NCBI RefSeq assembly: GCF_011752625.1
Contig: NZ_VWXD01000001.1
Location: forward strand, 496,001 to 560,000
Reading direction: 5' to 3'
Origin: Candidatus Pantoea formicae
GTDB taxonomy: Bacteria; Pseudomonadota; Gammaproteobacteria; Enterobacterales; Enterobacteriaceae
DNA length: 64,000 nt
The notes below the pieces were generated by a model. The model was not told the DNA's origin. It saw only the letters and a program-made list of their open reading frames with translations, and did no database searches. Positions 8,376 through 17,026 of the stretch are shown here, piece after piece. The stretch's first letter is position 1. Each line of letters starts with the position of its first letter. The translations under genes and the position numbers were made by a program.

Positions 8376-9416
8376 CTAGAACACTAACTGTACTTTTGCG
8401 GCCCTTTCCTTATCAGCGGCCAATTCGAGTGCGTCAACCGCCTGATCCATAGGCAGTTCTGCCGACAGTAACGGCAGAGGATCAATTTTACCCGTCTCCA
8501 ACCAACGCACAGCGGTGGTAAATTCATCGACAAATCGAAACGAGCCGCGTAACTGTACTTCTTTAACCAAAAGAGGGCCGATTGGATAGGTAATCTCAGC
8601 CTGACCCATACCAAGCTGCACGATAATTCCGCCAGGTCGGGTATAGGCAACGACTGAGGCGACGGCAGCGGCGGCGCCGGAGGCTTCAAAGCAGACGTCG
8701 AAGCTGCCACCCTTCTCACGCCAAGCGCCAACGACCTCTTCATCACGTGGATCCCAGACCGAAGCCGCGCCCATTTTTAATGCCAGCGCACGGCAACGTT
8801 CGCTAAGATCGGTCGCCACCACTTCCGTTGCGCCTGAGGCTAGCGCAGCAGCAATCACCAAACATCCAATTGGCCCTGCGCCAGTGACCAAAACACGCTT
8901 GCCGGTTAAATCTCCAGCCTGCTTTATGCCGTGAATACAAACTGCAAGCGGCTCGGCAAAGGCGATCACTTTAGCCTCAACATTATCGGCGTAAGGGATG
9001 CACTGCTCTGGGGCGACCACCACATGCTGCGCGAAACCACCGTTCACATGGGGATAAAATTGTGCGCTTCCCATAAATCGCATCGAGCGGCAGAGATTTT
9101 GTTTACCTGAGCGGCAAATGTCGCACTGCTGACAGGGTTGCGATGGATTGATGGCCACGCGTTGTCCAGCCAACAAGTTGCTCTCCTGAGGCGCTTGCTC
9201 TACGATGCCAACAAACTCATGACCTAGTACCATCGGCGACTTCAACACCGACATGCCTGCTCGGCCGTGCAAGAAGTAATGGATATCTGAACCACAGATT
9301 CCTCCGCGCTCCACTTTCACCAGCACTTGATCGCTGTCCCAGGCAATGTCTTGATTCTCATACCGTACATCATGGGCTCCCGCCACCATGACGGCTTTAA
9401 CCGTTTTATGCTGCAT
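8376..9416 (-). CDS. idnD: L-idonate 5-dehydrogenase-like zinc alcohol dehydrogenase
   Basis: 346 residues, closely resembling E. coli IdnD along its length (GGICGSDIHYF, MVLGHEFVG, AINPSQPCQQCDIC, GGFAQHVVV, GPIGCLV, PLPLLSAE, KVQLVF end). Catalytic zinc residues are in GGICGSD and GHE; four cysteines in CQQCDICRSGKQNLC bind the structural zinc; the NAD(P) site is GAGPIGCLV. It would oxidise a hexonate such as L-idonate to 5-ketogluconate, or L-gulonate to fructuronate. It is the last gene of a minus-strand operon, starting eight bases after the MFS stop with ribosome site TAGGAG. Confidence 0.85.
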   Translation of the reverse strand: MQHKTVKAVMVAGAHDVRYENQDIAWDSDQVLVKVERGGICGSDIHYFLHGRAGMSVLKSPMVLGHEFVGIVEQAPQESNLLAGQRVAINPSQPCQQCDICRSGKQNLCRSMRFMGSAQFYPHVNGGFAQHVVVAPEQCIPYADNVEAKVIAFAEPLAVCIHGIKQAGDLTGKRVLVTGAGPIGCLVIAAALASGATEVVATDLSERCRALALKMGAASVWDPRDEEVVGAWREKGGSFDVCFEASGAAAAVASVVAYTRPGGIIVQLGMGQAEITYPIGPLLVKEVQLRGSFRFVDEFTTAVRWLETGKIDPLPLLSAELPMDQAVDALELAADKERAAKVQLVF

Positions 9417-9424
9417 TATTGCTC

Positions 9425-10786
9425 CTAAGCGTTTGAAGGCGTTTTATATTTTTCATTGTCGCGCGGGGTAGGTTGTTCATCTGGAGAAACCATGACCTCG
9501 ATTTTCCCCACCAGGAACAGATAAGCGATGAAACCCGCCAGTGCGACAGCTGCGATGTACCACATCGCATATTGGAAGTTTTGCGTACGTTGCAGAATGA
9601 TGCCGATGATAATCGGGCTGGCGATGCCGGATAGGTTGCCAAAAATATTGAGAAATCCGCCAATGGTGCCAATGAGATGGCGTGGTATGACATCACTGCA
9701 CACCACCCAACCGAGATTGGAGAAAGCATTGGCGAAAAAGGCGATAGAGAGAATGCCAATCGCTATGACGGGTTGGTCCTGGAAGAAATTCACCAGCGCA
9801 ATCGAGCAAGTCAGTAGCATGCCTGACATCACAGGAAGTTTTCGCGCAAAGGTACGACTGCGACCGCGTTTCAGCAGCAGGTCACTTAATGTGCCACCGC
9901 ATAACACGCCAGCCATGGCCATGATGTAAGGGAACATGGCGCCAATCCCGGCTTTGTCGATCGACAGGTGCAACCCTTTTTCCAGATAGACAATGAACCA
10001 GGTCAGGAAAAAATAGAGGGTCGACGATGCCGCGAACTGGGCAATAAACAGGCCCCATGTCGTGCGTTGACGCAAGATGAAGCGTACTTCAGGCCAGTTC
10101 ACCCGCGTATTTGCTCCTTTGACTTCAGAACCGTAGCCACCGCCCTGGCGAATAATCTCCAGTTCCCCTTGATTGACCTGCGTGCTGTGTTGTGGATCGC
10201 GATAGCGAATCAGCCAGTAAATGCCAAATACGATGCCGACAGCGCCAGAAATATAAAATGACATCTCCCAGCCCCACTTGCTCACGATCAGGGAAAGCAG
10301 CGGGGTGAGTAGCGCAAGGCCAATGTATTGCGCACTGGAGTAGATTGCTGTTGCACGGGCACGTTCATGATCGGGGAACCATGTCGCAATGATCTTGGTG
10401 TTCGAAGGAAAAGAGGGCGCTTCAGCGATCCCCACCAAAGCGCGGCAAGCCAGCAGCATCATAAAGGAAGCGGTGGCGGTGGCGAAAAGATGGTGTGAAG
10501 CAAACCCCATCAACAGGGTGAATACACTCCACAATACAATTGCGCTACCATACAGCCAGCGGGAGCCGATACGATCCAGCAGATATCCCACCGGGATTTG
10601 GCTCATGGCGTAGAACCAGGTAAACATTGAGAACAGCAATCCGAGTTGCGTTGGTGAGAGCGCCAGGTCTCCCTGAATGTGAGAACCCGCAACGGAAAGG
10701 TTGGCACGATCCATATAGTTAATGGCCGTCACAACAAACAACATCGCCAGTATAGAGAAACGGGTACGAGTGGGTTTAATGTTCAT
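9425..10786 (-). CDS. MFS transporter, anion:cation symporter (sugar acid) family
   Basis: 453 residues, 12 predicted membrane segments, with N-terminal signatures of the ACS family that includes GudP, GarP and DgoT (INYMDRANLSVAG, YLLDRIGSRW, AEAPSFPSNTKI). These carry glucarate, galactonate and related hexonates with protons. Its position between an IdnO-like and an IdnD-like dehydrogenase implies that it imports the hexonate they use. This differs from E. coli, where the idonate permease IdnT is a GntP-family protein, so the transport step has been replaced. The charged C-terminal tail is cytoplasmic. Confidence 0.87.
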   Translation of the reverse strand: MNIKPTRTRFSILAMLFVVTAINYMDRANLSVAGSHIQGDLALSPTQLGLLFSMFTWFYAMSQIPVGYLLDRIGSRWLYGSAIVLWSVFTLLMGFASHHLFATATASFMMLLACRALVGIAEAPSFPSNTKIIATWFPDHERARATAIYSSAQYIGLALLTPLLSLIVSKWGWEMSFYISGAVGIVFGIYWLIRYRDPQHSTQVNQGELEIIRQGGGYGSEVKGANTRVNWPEVRFILRQRTTWGLFIAQFAASSTLYFFLTWFIVYLEKGLHLSIDKAGIGAMFPYIMAMAGVLCGGTLSDLLLKRGRSRTFARKLPVMSGMLLTCSIALVNFFQDQPVIAIGILSIAFFANAFSNLGWVVCSDVIPRHLIGTIGGFLNIFGNLSGIASPIIIGIILQRTQNFQYAMWYIAAVALAGFIAYLFLVGKIEVMVSPDEQPTPRDNEKYKTPSNA

Positions 10787-10919
10787 TTTTAAACCTATGA
10801 TTGTGAGCTGATGTTGTCGGTGAATGTGTTACCAAGCAGCGTTGTTATCTGTTTAATTTGATTTTTTACCCTGATTTGAGACATGTTCTGGCCTTTTTTT
10901 GAGGTAGGCAATCCGCGGC

Positions 10920-11687
10920 TTAAAGCGTGGCGAGCCAACCGCCGTCGACATAAATCATTTGCCCATTGACGTAGTTAGAGGCAGAGGAGGCCAGATACAC
11001 CGCTGTGCCAATTAACTCATCAGGTTTACCCCAGCGTCCTGAGGGGGTGCTATTGCAAACCCATTGGTTAAATTCCTGATTTTCTACCAACGCACTGTTC
11101 ATGTCGGTGAGGATATAACCCGGTCCAATGCCATTCGATTGGATGTTATGGACTGCCCATTCAGCTGCCATCGATTTCGTCAGTAATTTGATACCGCCTT
11201 TTGCTGCGGTGTAAGGGGCAACGGTTGCGCGGGCGGCTTCACTAGTGAGTGAGCCGATGTTGATAATTTTGCCACCGCTGTTACGCGCCACCATGCGTCG
11301 CGCTGCGGCACGAGCCACCAGGAAGGCACTGGTGAGATTGACATCTATTACGCGCTGCCAGTCACTTAAGGCCAGTTCCAGCATAGGCTTACGGAACTGA
11401 ATGCCGGCATTATTGATGACGATATCCACGTGGATATTTTCTTCATCAAGCTGCGCGAAAACGCGCTCTATCTCATCCTCATTTGCGACGTTAAAGAGAA
11501 AGCCCCGCGCATTAAATCCCTGGGCTTTTAACTGTGCCAACGCGTGATGCATATGTTGTTCGCTGGTGCCATTGAGAATGACGGAAGCGCCAGCCTGCGC
11601 TAATCCTGTGGCGTAGGCAAAACCGAGTCCACGCGTTGAACCGGTAATCAAGGCCGTTTTTCCCGTTAAATCGAAAAGGGGTGGCAT
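10920..11687 (-). CDS. idnO: Gluconate 5-dehydrogenase-like SDR (IdnO-like)
   Basis: 255 residues, a classical short-chain dehydrogenase with cofactor loop TGSTRGLGFAYA, NNAG, catalytic Ser near INIGS and YTAAK. Its pattern follows E. coli IdnO (NNAGIQFRKP, SNGIGPGYILTDM, ASNYVNGQMIYVDGG). IdnO reduces 5-ketogluconate to D-gluconate. It is the first gene of the minus-strand operon with the MFS and IdnD-like genes (133-base gap before the MFS), divergent from the GntR gene. The start has a clear GAGGAG site. A fructuronate or other keto-hexonate reductase role is an alternative, given the dehydratase nearby. Confidence 0.8.
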   Translation of the reverse strand: MPPLFDLTGKTALITGSTRGLGFAYATGLAQAGASVILNGTSEQHMHHALAQLKAQGFNARGFLFNVANEDEIERVFAQLDEENIHVDIVINNAGIQFRKPMLELALSDWQRVIDVNLTSAFLVARAAARRMVARNSGGKIINIGSLTSEAARATVAPYTAAKGGIKLLTKSMAAEWAVHNIQSNGIGPGYILTDMNSALVENQEFNQWVCNSTPSGRWGKPDELIGTAVYLASSASNYVNGQMIYVDGGWLATL

Positions 11688-11942
11688 AATAACTCCTCAT
11701 GTAACATGACTAACAAGTTGATGTGAGAGTTGTACGTGAGGTTGTAGGTAGCAGCAATAACCTGATCAATAAATTGCAGACTGTTTCACAAAAATGGGAT
11801 AAGTCAGCAAGCTACGAAAATAGCGGGTTTATACTCAAGTGAATGAAATTCATATATTTTTATTGTGTTGGTCAAGAGATTTAAGAGTGATTAAAGAAAA
11901 AACGTCTTGTGCCATGACGGTGAAAAAGTTAAAAAGGCCAAC

Positions 11943-11953
11943 ATGTAGGACAA
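11943..11953. promoter_or_regulatory. Candidate GntR operator at the regulator's own start
   Basis: ATGTAGGACAA (ATGT-N3-ACAA) lies in AACATGTAGGACA, overlapping the ribosome site of the GntR gene. The same 13-base string recurs before the dehydratase gene at about 12708-12720. The position suggests autorepression. Confidence 0.5.
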
Positions 11954-11957
11954 GTGA

Positions 11958-12668
11958 GTGAACAACGTGGCGCTGGCGAGTATTCAAAAACACAATATCG
12001 TGGATGTGATCTACGAACAGATGAAGCAGAACATTCAAGATGGCATCTGGGAGCCAGGCTGTAAGTTGCCTTCTGAAGCAGAACTCACGGCCACCTTCCA
12101 GGTCAGCCGAGTCAGCGTGCGCAGTGCTGTGCAAAAGCTACGTGATTTAGGTATCGTCATCACGCACCAGGGCAAGGGGACTTATGTTACCCGGGATGTC
12201 GCGCGCTATGGGGCATTCAGCGATAATCAGCCGATTTTGCATCTTTCTCAGGAAGAGTTTGACGATATGCGTGTGTTTCGCCAAACCGTTGAGTTTCGTT
12301 GCATGGAGTTGGCTGTAGAGAATGCGACTGATGAAGATATTCAGGTGTTGGAGAGTGCGCTCAATCGTATGCTCGTCAATCGGGATGATTACAAGAAGTA
12401 CTCCCTGGCAGACTACGACTTTCATCTGGCCATAGTGAAAGCTTCGCATAACAAAATTTTCATTCATGTTATGGAGTCGCTCAAAGGCATCTATGTGCAT
12501 TATCTCGAAGAGTTAAACCGTGTTCTGGGCATTACGCTTGAGAGCGTTGAAGCCCACATTAAGGTATTTATGGCGCTGAAAAATCGTGATGCAGATTTGG
12601 CAGCAGAGACGCTGAACAGTGCAATGACCCATAACGTGCACGCCATCGAAGATGTACGCCATAACTAA
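11958..12668 (+). CDS. GntR-family (FadR/FCD type) transcriptional regulator
   Basis: 236 residues. The N-terminal winged helix (GCKLPSEAELTATFQVSRVSVRSAVQKLRDLGIV) is followed by an all-helical FCD effector domain (FHLAIVKASHNKIF, with metal-ligand-type His and Asp). FCD regulators commonly sense sugar acids, so it probably represses both the divergent idnO-MFS-idnD operon and the following dehydratase gene until a hexonate is present. The likely start is the GTG at 11958, seven bases after AGGA. A terminator at 12676 separates it from the dehydratase gene, which has its own copy of the candidate operator. Confidence 0.87.
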   Translation: MNNVALASIQKHNIVDVIYEQMKQNIQDGIWEPGCKLPSEAELTATFQVSRVSVRSAVQKLRDLGIVITHQGKGTYVTRDVARYGAFSDNQPILHLSQEEFDDMRVFRQTVEFRCMELAVENATDEDIQVLESALNRMLVNRDDYKKYSLADYDFHLAIVKASHNKIFIHVMESLKGIYVHYLEELNRVLGITLESVEAHIKVFMALKNRDADLAAETLNSAMTHNVHAIEDVRHN

Positions 12669-12675
12669 ACATAGG

Positions 12676-12698
12676 AAAAGCCCATCGCGGCTTTTTTT
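12676..12698 (+). terminator. Terminator after the GntR gene
   Basis: AAAAGCC-CATCGC-GGCTTTTTTT, a symmetrical stem with a seven-T tail, eight bases after the stop codon. Confidence 0.85.
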
Positions 12699-12709
12699 AT
12701 ATCTCTAAC

Positions 12710-12720
12710 ATGTAGGACAT
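12710..12720. promoter_or_regulatory. Candidate GntR operator before the ManD-like gene
   Basis: ATGTAGGACAT is a perfect ATGT-N3-ACAT inverted repeat inside AACATGTAGGACA, the same string as in front of the GntR gene. It is 24 bases before the dehydratase start. Confidence 0.5.
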
Positions 12721-12744
12721 CATACAAGATTAATGGGGATTAGC

Positions 12745-13998
12745 ATGAGCCAACTTAAGATTACCAACGTAAAAACCATTCTCACCGCACCGGGAGGTAT
12801 TGACCTGGTGGTGGTTAAAATTGAAACCAGCGAACCTGGGTTATACGGGTTGGGCTGTGCAACGTTTACACAACGTATTCATGCCGTCGCCTCTGCTATC
12901 GACAACTATATGAAACCGTTCTTAATAGGTAAGGATCCCGCGCGCATTGAGGATATTTGGCAATCGGCAGCGGTGAGTGGCTACTGGCGAAATGGTCCGG
13001 TCATGAACAACGCACTTTCTGGCGTCGATATGGCCTTGTGGGATTTGAAAGGTAAAGTGGCTGGGCTACCAGTGTATGAACTGTTGGGTGGGAAGTGCCG
13101 TGATGGTATTGCTCTTTATCGCCACTGTGACGGTGCAGATGAAGTTGAAGTTGAAGATAATATTCGGGCCCGTATGGAAGAGGGTTATCAATATGTACGC
13201 TGCCAGGTTGGCATGTACGGCGGTGCCGGCACCGATGATTTACGTCTGATCGCCGGTAAGTTGGCTAAGGCACGTAATATTCAGCCGAAGGTGTCACCTC
13301 GTAGTCAGACGCCGGGCGTCTATTTCGATCCCGAAGCTTACGCGCGTGCGGTGCCCCGTTTGTTTGATCATCTGCGCAATAAAATTGGTTTCGGTGTGGA
13401 GTTTATCCATGACGTTCATGAGCGCATCACACCCATAGCCTCAATCCAAATGGCGAAATCGCTGGAAGAATTCCAGCTGTTTTTCCTCGAAGATCCTGTC
13501 GCCCCTGAGAACATTGATTGGCTTAAAACATTACGTACACAGAGCAGTACACCGATCGCGATGGGCGAGTTATTTACCCAGATTAACGAATGGAAGCCTC
13601 TGATTCAAAACCAGCTTATCGATTATATTCGTTGCCATGTCAGTACCATCGGCGGTATTACGCCTGCCAAAAAGCTGGCGACTTTTGCTGAACTCTATGG
13701 CGTAAGAACCGCCTGGCATGGACCTGGTGATATTTCACCGGTTGGCGTGGCGGCAAATCTGCATATCGACATGAGTATTACCAACCTCGGTATCCAGGAA
13801 TATACCCCGGTCAATGATGCATTGCAGGAAGTCTTCCCTGGCTGCCCAGAAATTGATCGTGGTTACGCTTATCTCAGTAGTCGCCCTGGCTTGGGGGTGG
13901 ATATCGATGAAACTCAAGCGGCTAAGTATCCCGTAAAAGGTGACTTGCCAGAGTGGACGAACGCGCGCCTGCCGGATGGCTCGGCCGCAAGGCCTTAA
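12745..13998 (+). CDS. Mannonate/gluconate dehydratase of the RspA/ManD enolase subgroup
   Basis: 417 residues from the ATG at 12745, which has GGGGAT seven bases upstream; an ATG at 12733 has no site. It has the ManD pattern: MALWDLKGK, the HDVHER acid-base region, metal-ligand Glu in FFLEDP and MGELF, and catalytic His in AWHGPGD. The subgroup dehydrates D-mannonate and/or D-gluconate to 2-keto-3-deoxygluconate. The Pro after the catalytic HG is a form I recall as linked to low-efficiency or gluconate-type members, so the substrate is uncertain. With the dehydrogenases across the divergent region it could complete a route from L-gulonate or L-idonate to KDG. Confidence 0.82.
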   Translation: MSQLKITNVKTILTAPGGIDLVVVKIETSEPGLYGLGCATFTQRIHAVASAIDNYMKPFLIGKDPARIEDIWQSAAVSGYWRNGPVMNNALSGVDMALWDLKGKVAGLPVYELLGGKCRDGIALYRHCDGADEVEVEDNIRARMEEGYQYVRCQVGMYGGAGTDDLRLIAGKLAKARNIQPKVSPRSQTPGVYFDPEAYARAVPRLFDHLRNKIGFGVEFIHDVHERITPIASIQMAKSLEEFQLFFLEDPVAPENIDWLKTLRTQSSTPIAMGELFTQINEWKPLIQNQLIDYIRCHVSTIGGITPAKKLATFAELYGVRTAWHGPGDISPVGVAANLHIDMSITNLGIQEYTPVNDALQEVFPGCPEIDRGYAYLSSRPGLGVDIDETQAAKYPVKGDLPEWTNARLPDGSAARP

Positions 13999-14003
13999 TG
14001 ATG

Positions 14004-14019
14004 GCCGCCTTTGGGCGGC
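14004..14019 (+). terminator. Stem-loop after the ManD-like gene
   Basis: GCCGCC-TTTG-GGCGGC, six bases after the stop. No T-run follows, so termination strength is uncertain. Confidence 0.5.
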
Positions 14020-14110
14020 ATAGTCGTTTCACCTTACCAACCCGTGTTCTTCTTTGTGAGCGTCTTTCGCTATGCTTTAACACAACAGCAAAATACAAAG
14101 GAGAACCTTA

Positions 14111-14611
14111 ATGGGGAGTGATTATCGTATAACCAGCGCACAGCCTACAGACTTTGACGCAATCGTTGCATTGCTTCAAAAGAATGCAGCTGGTAATGGC
14201 GGCGCTTTAAACGGGAATTATCCGCCAGAGCGTGTGGCCAATATGCTCGATCGCGCCACTGCCTATACGCTGGTAGCTAAGCGCGAGGGTACGGTGGTGG
14301 GTATCTTATTCAGTGCGTTATCCGCGGAAAATTCTCCCCCTGTGGTGTCAGCCATGTTGGAGGCCTGGCCACCCGGCAGAGAGTGTTGGCTGTATGGTCC
14401 GGTATGTATTGCAGCAAGTGAACGCGGTCAGGGATTATTGCGGCCATTATATGCGGCAATGCGGGAACATTATGGTTCAAAAACTCCGGTGTTATTCATC
14501 CAATCCAACAATATTCCCTCGTTACGTGCGCACCAGCATCTTGGCATGCAGGAGGTGGCGCGATTTGATTGTGACGATGAGAGTTTCTGGGTTTTAACCG
14601 ATGCAGCTTAG
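14111..14611 (+). CDS. GNAT-family N-acetyltransferase
   Basis: 166 residues with a GNAT fold: the acetyl-CoA loop is ASERGQGLLRPLYAA near residue 101, and the C-terminal strand is SLRAHQHLGMQEVARF. The N-terminal half (ALLQKNAAGNGGALNGNYPPERV) is typical of small bacterial GNAT enzymes of unknown substrate. It has a clear AAGGAG site and its own promoter region after the preceding stem-loop. It probably acts alone; no neighbouring gene indicates the acceptor. Confidence 0.75.
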   Translation: MGSDYRITSAQPTDFDAIVALLQKNAAGNGGALNGNYPPERVANMLDRATAYTLVAKREGTVVGILFSALSAENSPPVVSAMLEAWPPGRECWLYGPVCIAASERGQGLLRPLYAAMREHYGSKTPVLFIQSNNIPSLRAHQHLGMQEVARFDCDDESFWVLTDAA

Positions 14612-14622
14612 GTAAGGCCATA

Positions 14623-14648
14623 TTGAACAGCGTTCAAATTTTTTGAAC
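14623..14648 (+). terminator. Overlapping inverted repeats after the GNAT gene
   Basis: TTGAAC-AGC-GTTCAA (14623-14637) followed by six Ts is a compact terminator. The right arm also pairs with the next block as GTTCAAA-TTT-TTTGAAC (14632-14648). Confidence 0.6.
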
Positions 14649-14708
14649 TCTATCAGCAAATCCTTCAGCTTTTACTCAACGAGAAGCAGGTCTATTATTT
14701 CTCACATC

Positions 14709-14723
14709 GAGGCGGTACGCCTC
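14709..14723 (+). promoter_or_regulatory. 5'-UTR hairpin of DUF1471 copy 3
   Basis: GAGGCG-GTA-CGCCTC is a perfect 6-bp stem 31 bases before the start codon. It takes the place of the GAAGGC/GCCTTC stem of the other copies with different bases on both arms, so the pairing is kept while the sequence changes. Confidence 0.6.
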
Positions 14724-14754
14724 AAAAACTGAAAATTACTCTGAGGAAATGACC

Positions 14755-14964
14755 ATGAAATCTATCAAAACTTTCGTTGCAGTTACTGCTCTTACCCTGG
14801 TTTCATTCGCGAGTTTCGCACAAAGTATCTCTGTTGATGCTTCGACTCTGGACAGTGCAGAAGCGAAAATCGCCGCCGTAGCTCAGCAACAAGGTGTTCA
14901 GTACAAAATTACTGAAGCCAACACCAACAACCGTGTGCACATGACGGCTCAGTTGTATAAATAA
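14755..14964 (+). CDS. Small exported DUF1471 protein, copy 3 (diverged)
   Basis: 69 residues. The mature part is nearly that of the identical copies (QSISVDASTLDSAEAKIAAV then TNNRVHMTAQLYK) while the signal peptide differs (KSIKTFVAVTALTLVSF). I chose the ATG at 14755 because GAGGA is well spaced for it and not for the ATG at 14749. This copy lacks the large upstream palindrome but keeps a TATTAT -10-like box, the leader hairpin and the GC-rich terminator. It therefore may be controlled differently from its sisters. Confidence 0.87.
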   Translation: MKSIKTFVAVTALTLVSFASFAQSISVDASTLDSAEAKIAAVAQQQGVQYKITEANTNNRVHMTAQLYK

Positions 14965-14985
14965 GCTCGCCACACACGATATTAA

Positions 14986-15005
14986 GGCCGCCTACGGGCG
15001 GCTTT
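14986..15005 (+). terminator. Terminator of DUF1471 copy 3
   Basis: GCCGCC-TACG-GGCGGC-TTT, directly abutting the end of the converging IclR gene, so it may serve both strands. Confidence 0.7.
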
Positions 15006-15006
15006 G

Positions 15007-15768
15007 TCATTTGTGCAAACCGACAAGCAGCGACTCGATTTCAGTTTTTGCCTGCAACAAAGCCGCGAGAAGCTGTGGAAACTGCTCATCAAAGCGTAAT
15101 GATGGCACTGCAATGGCCAGCGCATAACGCTCCCCTGGCCCGGTGTTCAGGGCGACACTGATACCACATACACCACGCGAATGCTCTTCGCGATCTACCG
15201 CATAGCCCTGCTCACGAACCTGCTGAATGGCCTTTAAGATAAGCTGAGGATCTCGCAGAGTATTTACGGTACGCACATCGTTCAACTGTGGAAGTAATGC
15301 CGAGACGACATCATCCGTTTGTTCAGACAATAACGCTTTACCATGCGCAGCGCAGTGCGTGGGAAAGGCAGTGCTGATGGATGAGACCACGCGCAATTCC
15401 TGATCGGAAGCATATTGGCTGACCAGAACCGTATGGCTGCCGCGCCAGACGCATAAATCGACCGTTTCTCGCGTGCGACGTCCAAGCGTTTCCATCGCTG
15501 GCTGAGAGAGCGCGATAATATCGGTATGTGCCGAAGCGGCAAGTCTAGCTAGCGCCGGACCCAGCTTAATGCCTTCACTGCCCTGTAGCAGCAACTGCTG
15601 AGAAATCAACGAAGTGACCAGTCGATGTACCGTGGTGCGCGGTAGTGCTGTCAGTTTTGACAGCTCGGACATGCTTAATCCCGTTGGTCGATTTTCTAAC
15701 GCCCGCAAAATAGTCGCGGCACGTGCAATAACCTGCGAACCGTTAGCTTCTTTGTCTGCAGCCATCAT
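15007..15768 (-). CDS. IclR-family transcriptional regulator
   Basis: 253 residues: an N-terminal winged helix (GLSMSELSKLTALPRTTVHRLVTSL) and a C-terminal IclR effector domain (AHGKALLSEQTDD, YAVDREEHSRGVCGISVAL). It is divergent from an MFS transporter gene, so it most likely controls that transporter in response to its substrate. Two Met codons open the frame; the first (15768) has GGAAG just upstream and either may be used. No enzyme gene accompanies the pair, so the ligand cannot be deduced. Confidence 0.85.
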   Translation of the reverse strand: MMAADKEANGSQVIARAATILRALENRPTGLSMSELSKLTALPRTTVHRLVTSLISQQLLLQGSEGIKLGPALARLAASAHTDIIALSQPAMETLGRRTRETVDLCVWRGSHTVLVSQYASDQELRVVSSISTAFPTHCAAHGKALLSEQTDDVVSALLPQLNDVRTVNTLRDPQLILKAIQQVREQGYAVDREEHSRGVCGISVALNTGPGERYALAIAVPSLRFDEQFPQLLAALLQAKTEIESLLVGLHK

Positions 15769-15849
15769 TCTTCCGCTATATCGATTTTAATGCCCGCCAC
15801 TATAGCACGGTAGCCATTGACAATATTTAGCGATGCCGCAACACTCATG

Positions 15850-15862
15850 TCCACTAGGTGGA
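15850..15862. promoter_or_regulatory. Possible IclR operator
   Basis: TCCAC-TAG-GTGGA, a perfect 5-3-5 inverted repeat in the divergent IclR/MFS region, just downstream of a TTGACA -35-like element at about 15815. Its position fits repression of the MFS gene. Confidence 0.35.
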
Positions 15863-15895
15863 TATAAACACCATTATTCGGATGAAACAAAAATT

Positions 15896-17026
15896 ATGAT
15901 TCCAATTAAACCTGCAGGCTCTATCACGCTCCTGGCTGTCAGTTGCCTGACCATTATGGTGGGATGCGTGATTGTGCCGGGATTGAGTGACATTGCCGCG
16001 CAATTAAGGGTTGCTTATCTGGCAAGCTGGTTGGTGACGCTGCCTGCGCTGGGCGTGATACTGGCAGGGCCATTAGCAGGTAGAGCGATAGACCGTTTTG
16101 GTGCCTATCCTATGCTGTTGATTGGGCTTTTCTGCTATGGCGGATTGGGCGTGGCAGGTATGTGGTTGCCTGGCGCAGTGCCACAAATCATCGACCGCAT
16201 CATACTGGGGTGTGCAACAGCGGTGGTGATGTCTGCCGGGACCAGCTTAATTGCCATTTTTTATCAGGCCGAAGCCCGATTAAAGATGATCGCGCGACAA
16301 GGCATGGCAATAGAGTTGGGTGGCGTAGTGTTTCTCTTTGTGGGTGGGATTCTGGCCTCCGCAAGCTGGCGTTATCCGTATGGGCTTTATCTATTCTCTT
16401 GGGTGTTGCTGGTGTTGGTGCTCATTTGCGTCCCGCGCCCTCAGCAGCAAATGAGAGCGGAAACAATAGAAGACGCCGTAACGAGTAGCGATCGCCAGTT
16501 GCGGCCGGTATGGCTGGCGGCGTTCTGTTCCATGATCTGTTTTTTCACCGCCGTCATTATGCTTCCGCAACGATTCGCTTTGATGGGTGCTAATGCCGCA
16601 CATATTGGCTATTTTCTCTCATTTGTCTCGCTGGTTGCGGTGTTGGCCGCAGCATTGATGCCGCATGTGGCGCTGCAATTCGGCAACTATCCCACGCTGA
16701 TCATGGCGTTCATTTGCTACTTGTTGGCACATCTCGAATTTGCAGCAGCCCCCAATGTCGTGTTGTGCCTGCCTGGCGGCATATTATTAGGCATGGGGTT
16801 TGGCCTGTCAGTGCCTCTGGTGAATCACATGACAGTTGAAACCAGTCAGCCACATGAACGTGGGCGCCAATTGGCGCGCTTATCAATGGCGATTTTTGGC
16901 GGACAATTTATGGCGGCGTTCATGACTTACCTTCCTGGCCACTTATCGATGGCCTTTATTGCCGCCGCCGTGTTAGCTGCAATCAACATCATAGCGATGC
17001 GTCAGATCTTAGTGAGATATAGTTAG
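15896..17026 (+). CDS. MFS transporter, 12-segment, unknown substrate
   Basis: 376 residues from the ATG at 15896 (MIPIKPAG). An upstream in-frame extension to 15833 would add a soluble, uncharacteristic peptide and has no ribosome site. About 12 hydrophobic segments and the MFS loop motif GPLAGRAIDRFGAYPM are present, so it is a proton-driven permease or drug exporter of the inner membrane. Pairing with the divergent IclR gene favours uptake or export of a small aromatic or organic acid, but this is inference. The stop codon lies at the edge of the next DUF1471 cassette. Confidence 0.8.
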   Translation: MIPIKPAGSITLLAVSCLTIMVGCVIVPGLSDIAAQLRVAYLASWLVTLPALGVILAGPLAGRAIDRFGAYPMLLIGLFCYGGLGVAGMWLPGAVPQIIDRIILGCATAVVMSAGTSLIAIFYQAEARLKMIARQGMAIELGGVVFLFVGGILASASWRYPYGLYLFSWVLLVLVLICVPRPQQQMRAETIEDAVTSSDRQLRPVWLAAFCSMICFFTAVIMLPQRFALMGANAAHIGYFLSFVSLVAVLAAALMPHVALQFGNYPTLIMAFICYLLAHLEFAAAPNVVLCLPGGILLGMGFGLSVPLVNHMTVETSQPHERGRQLARLSMAIFGGQFMAAFMTYLPGHLSMAFIAAAVLAAINIIAMRQILVRYS

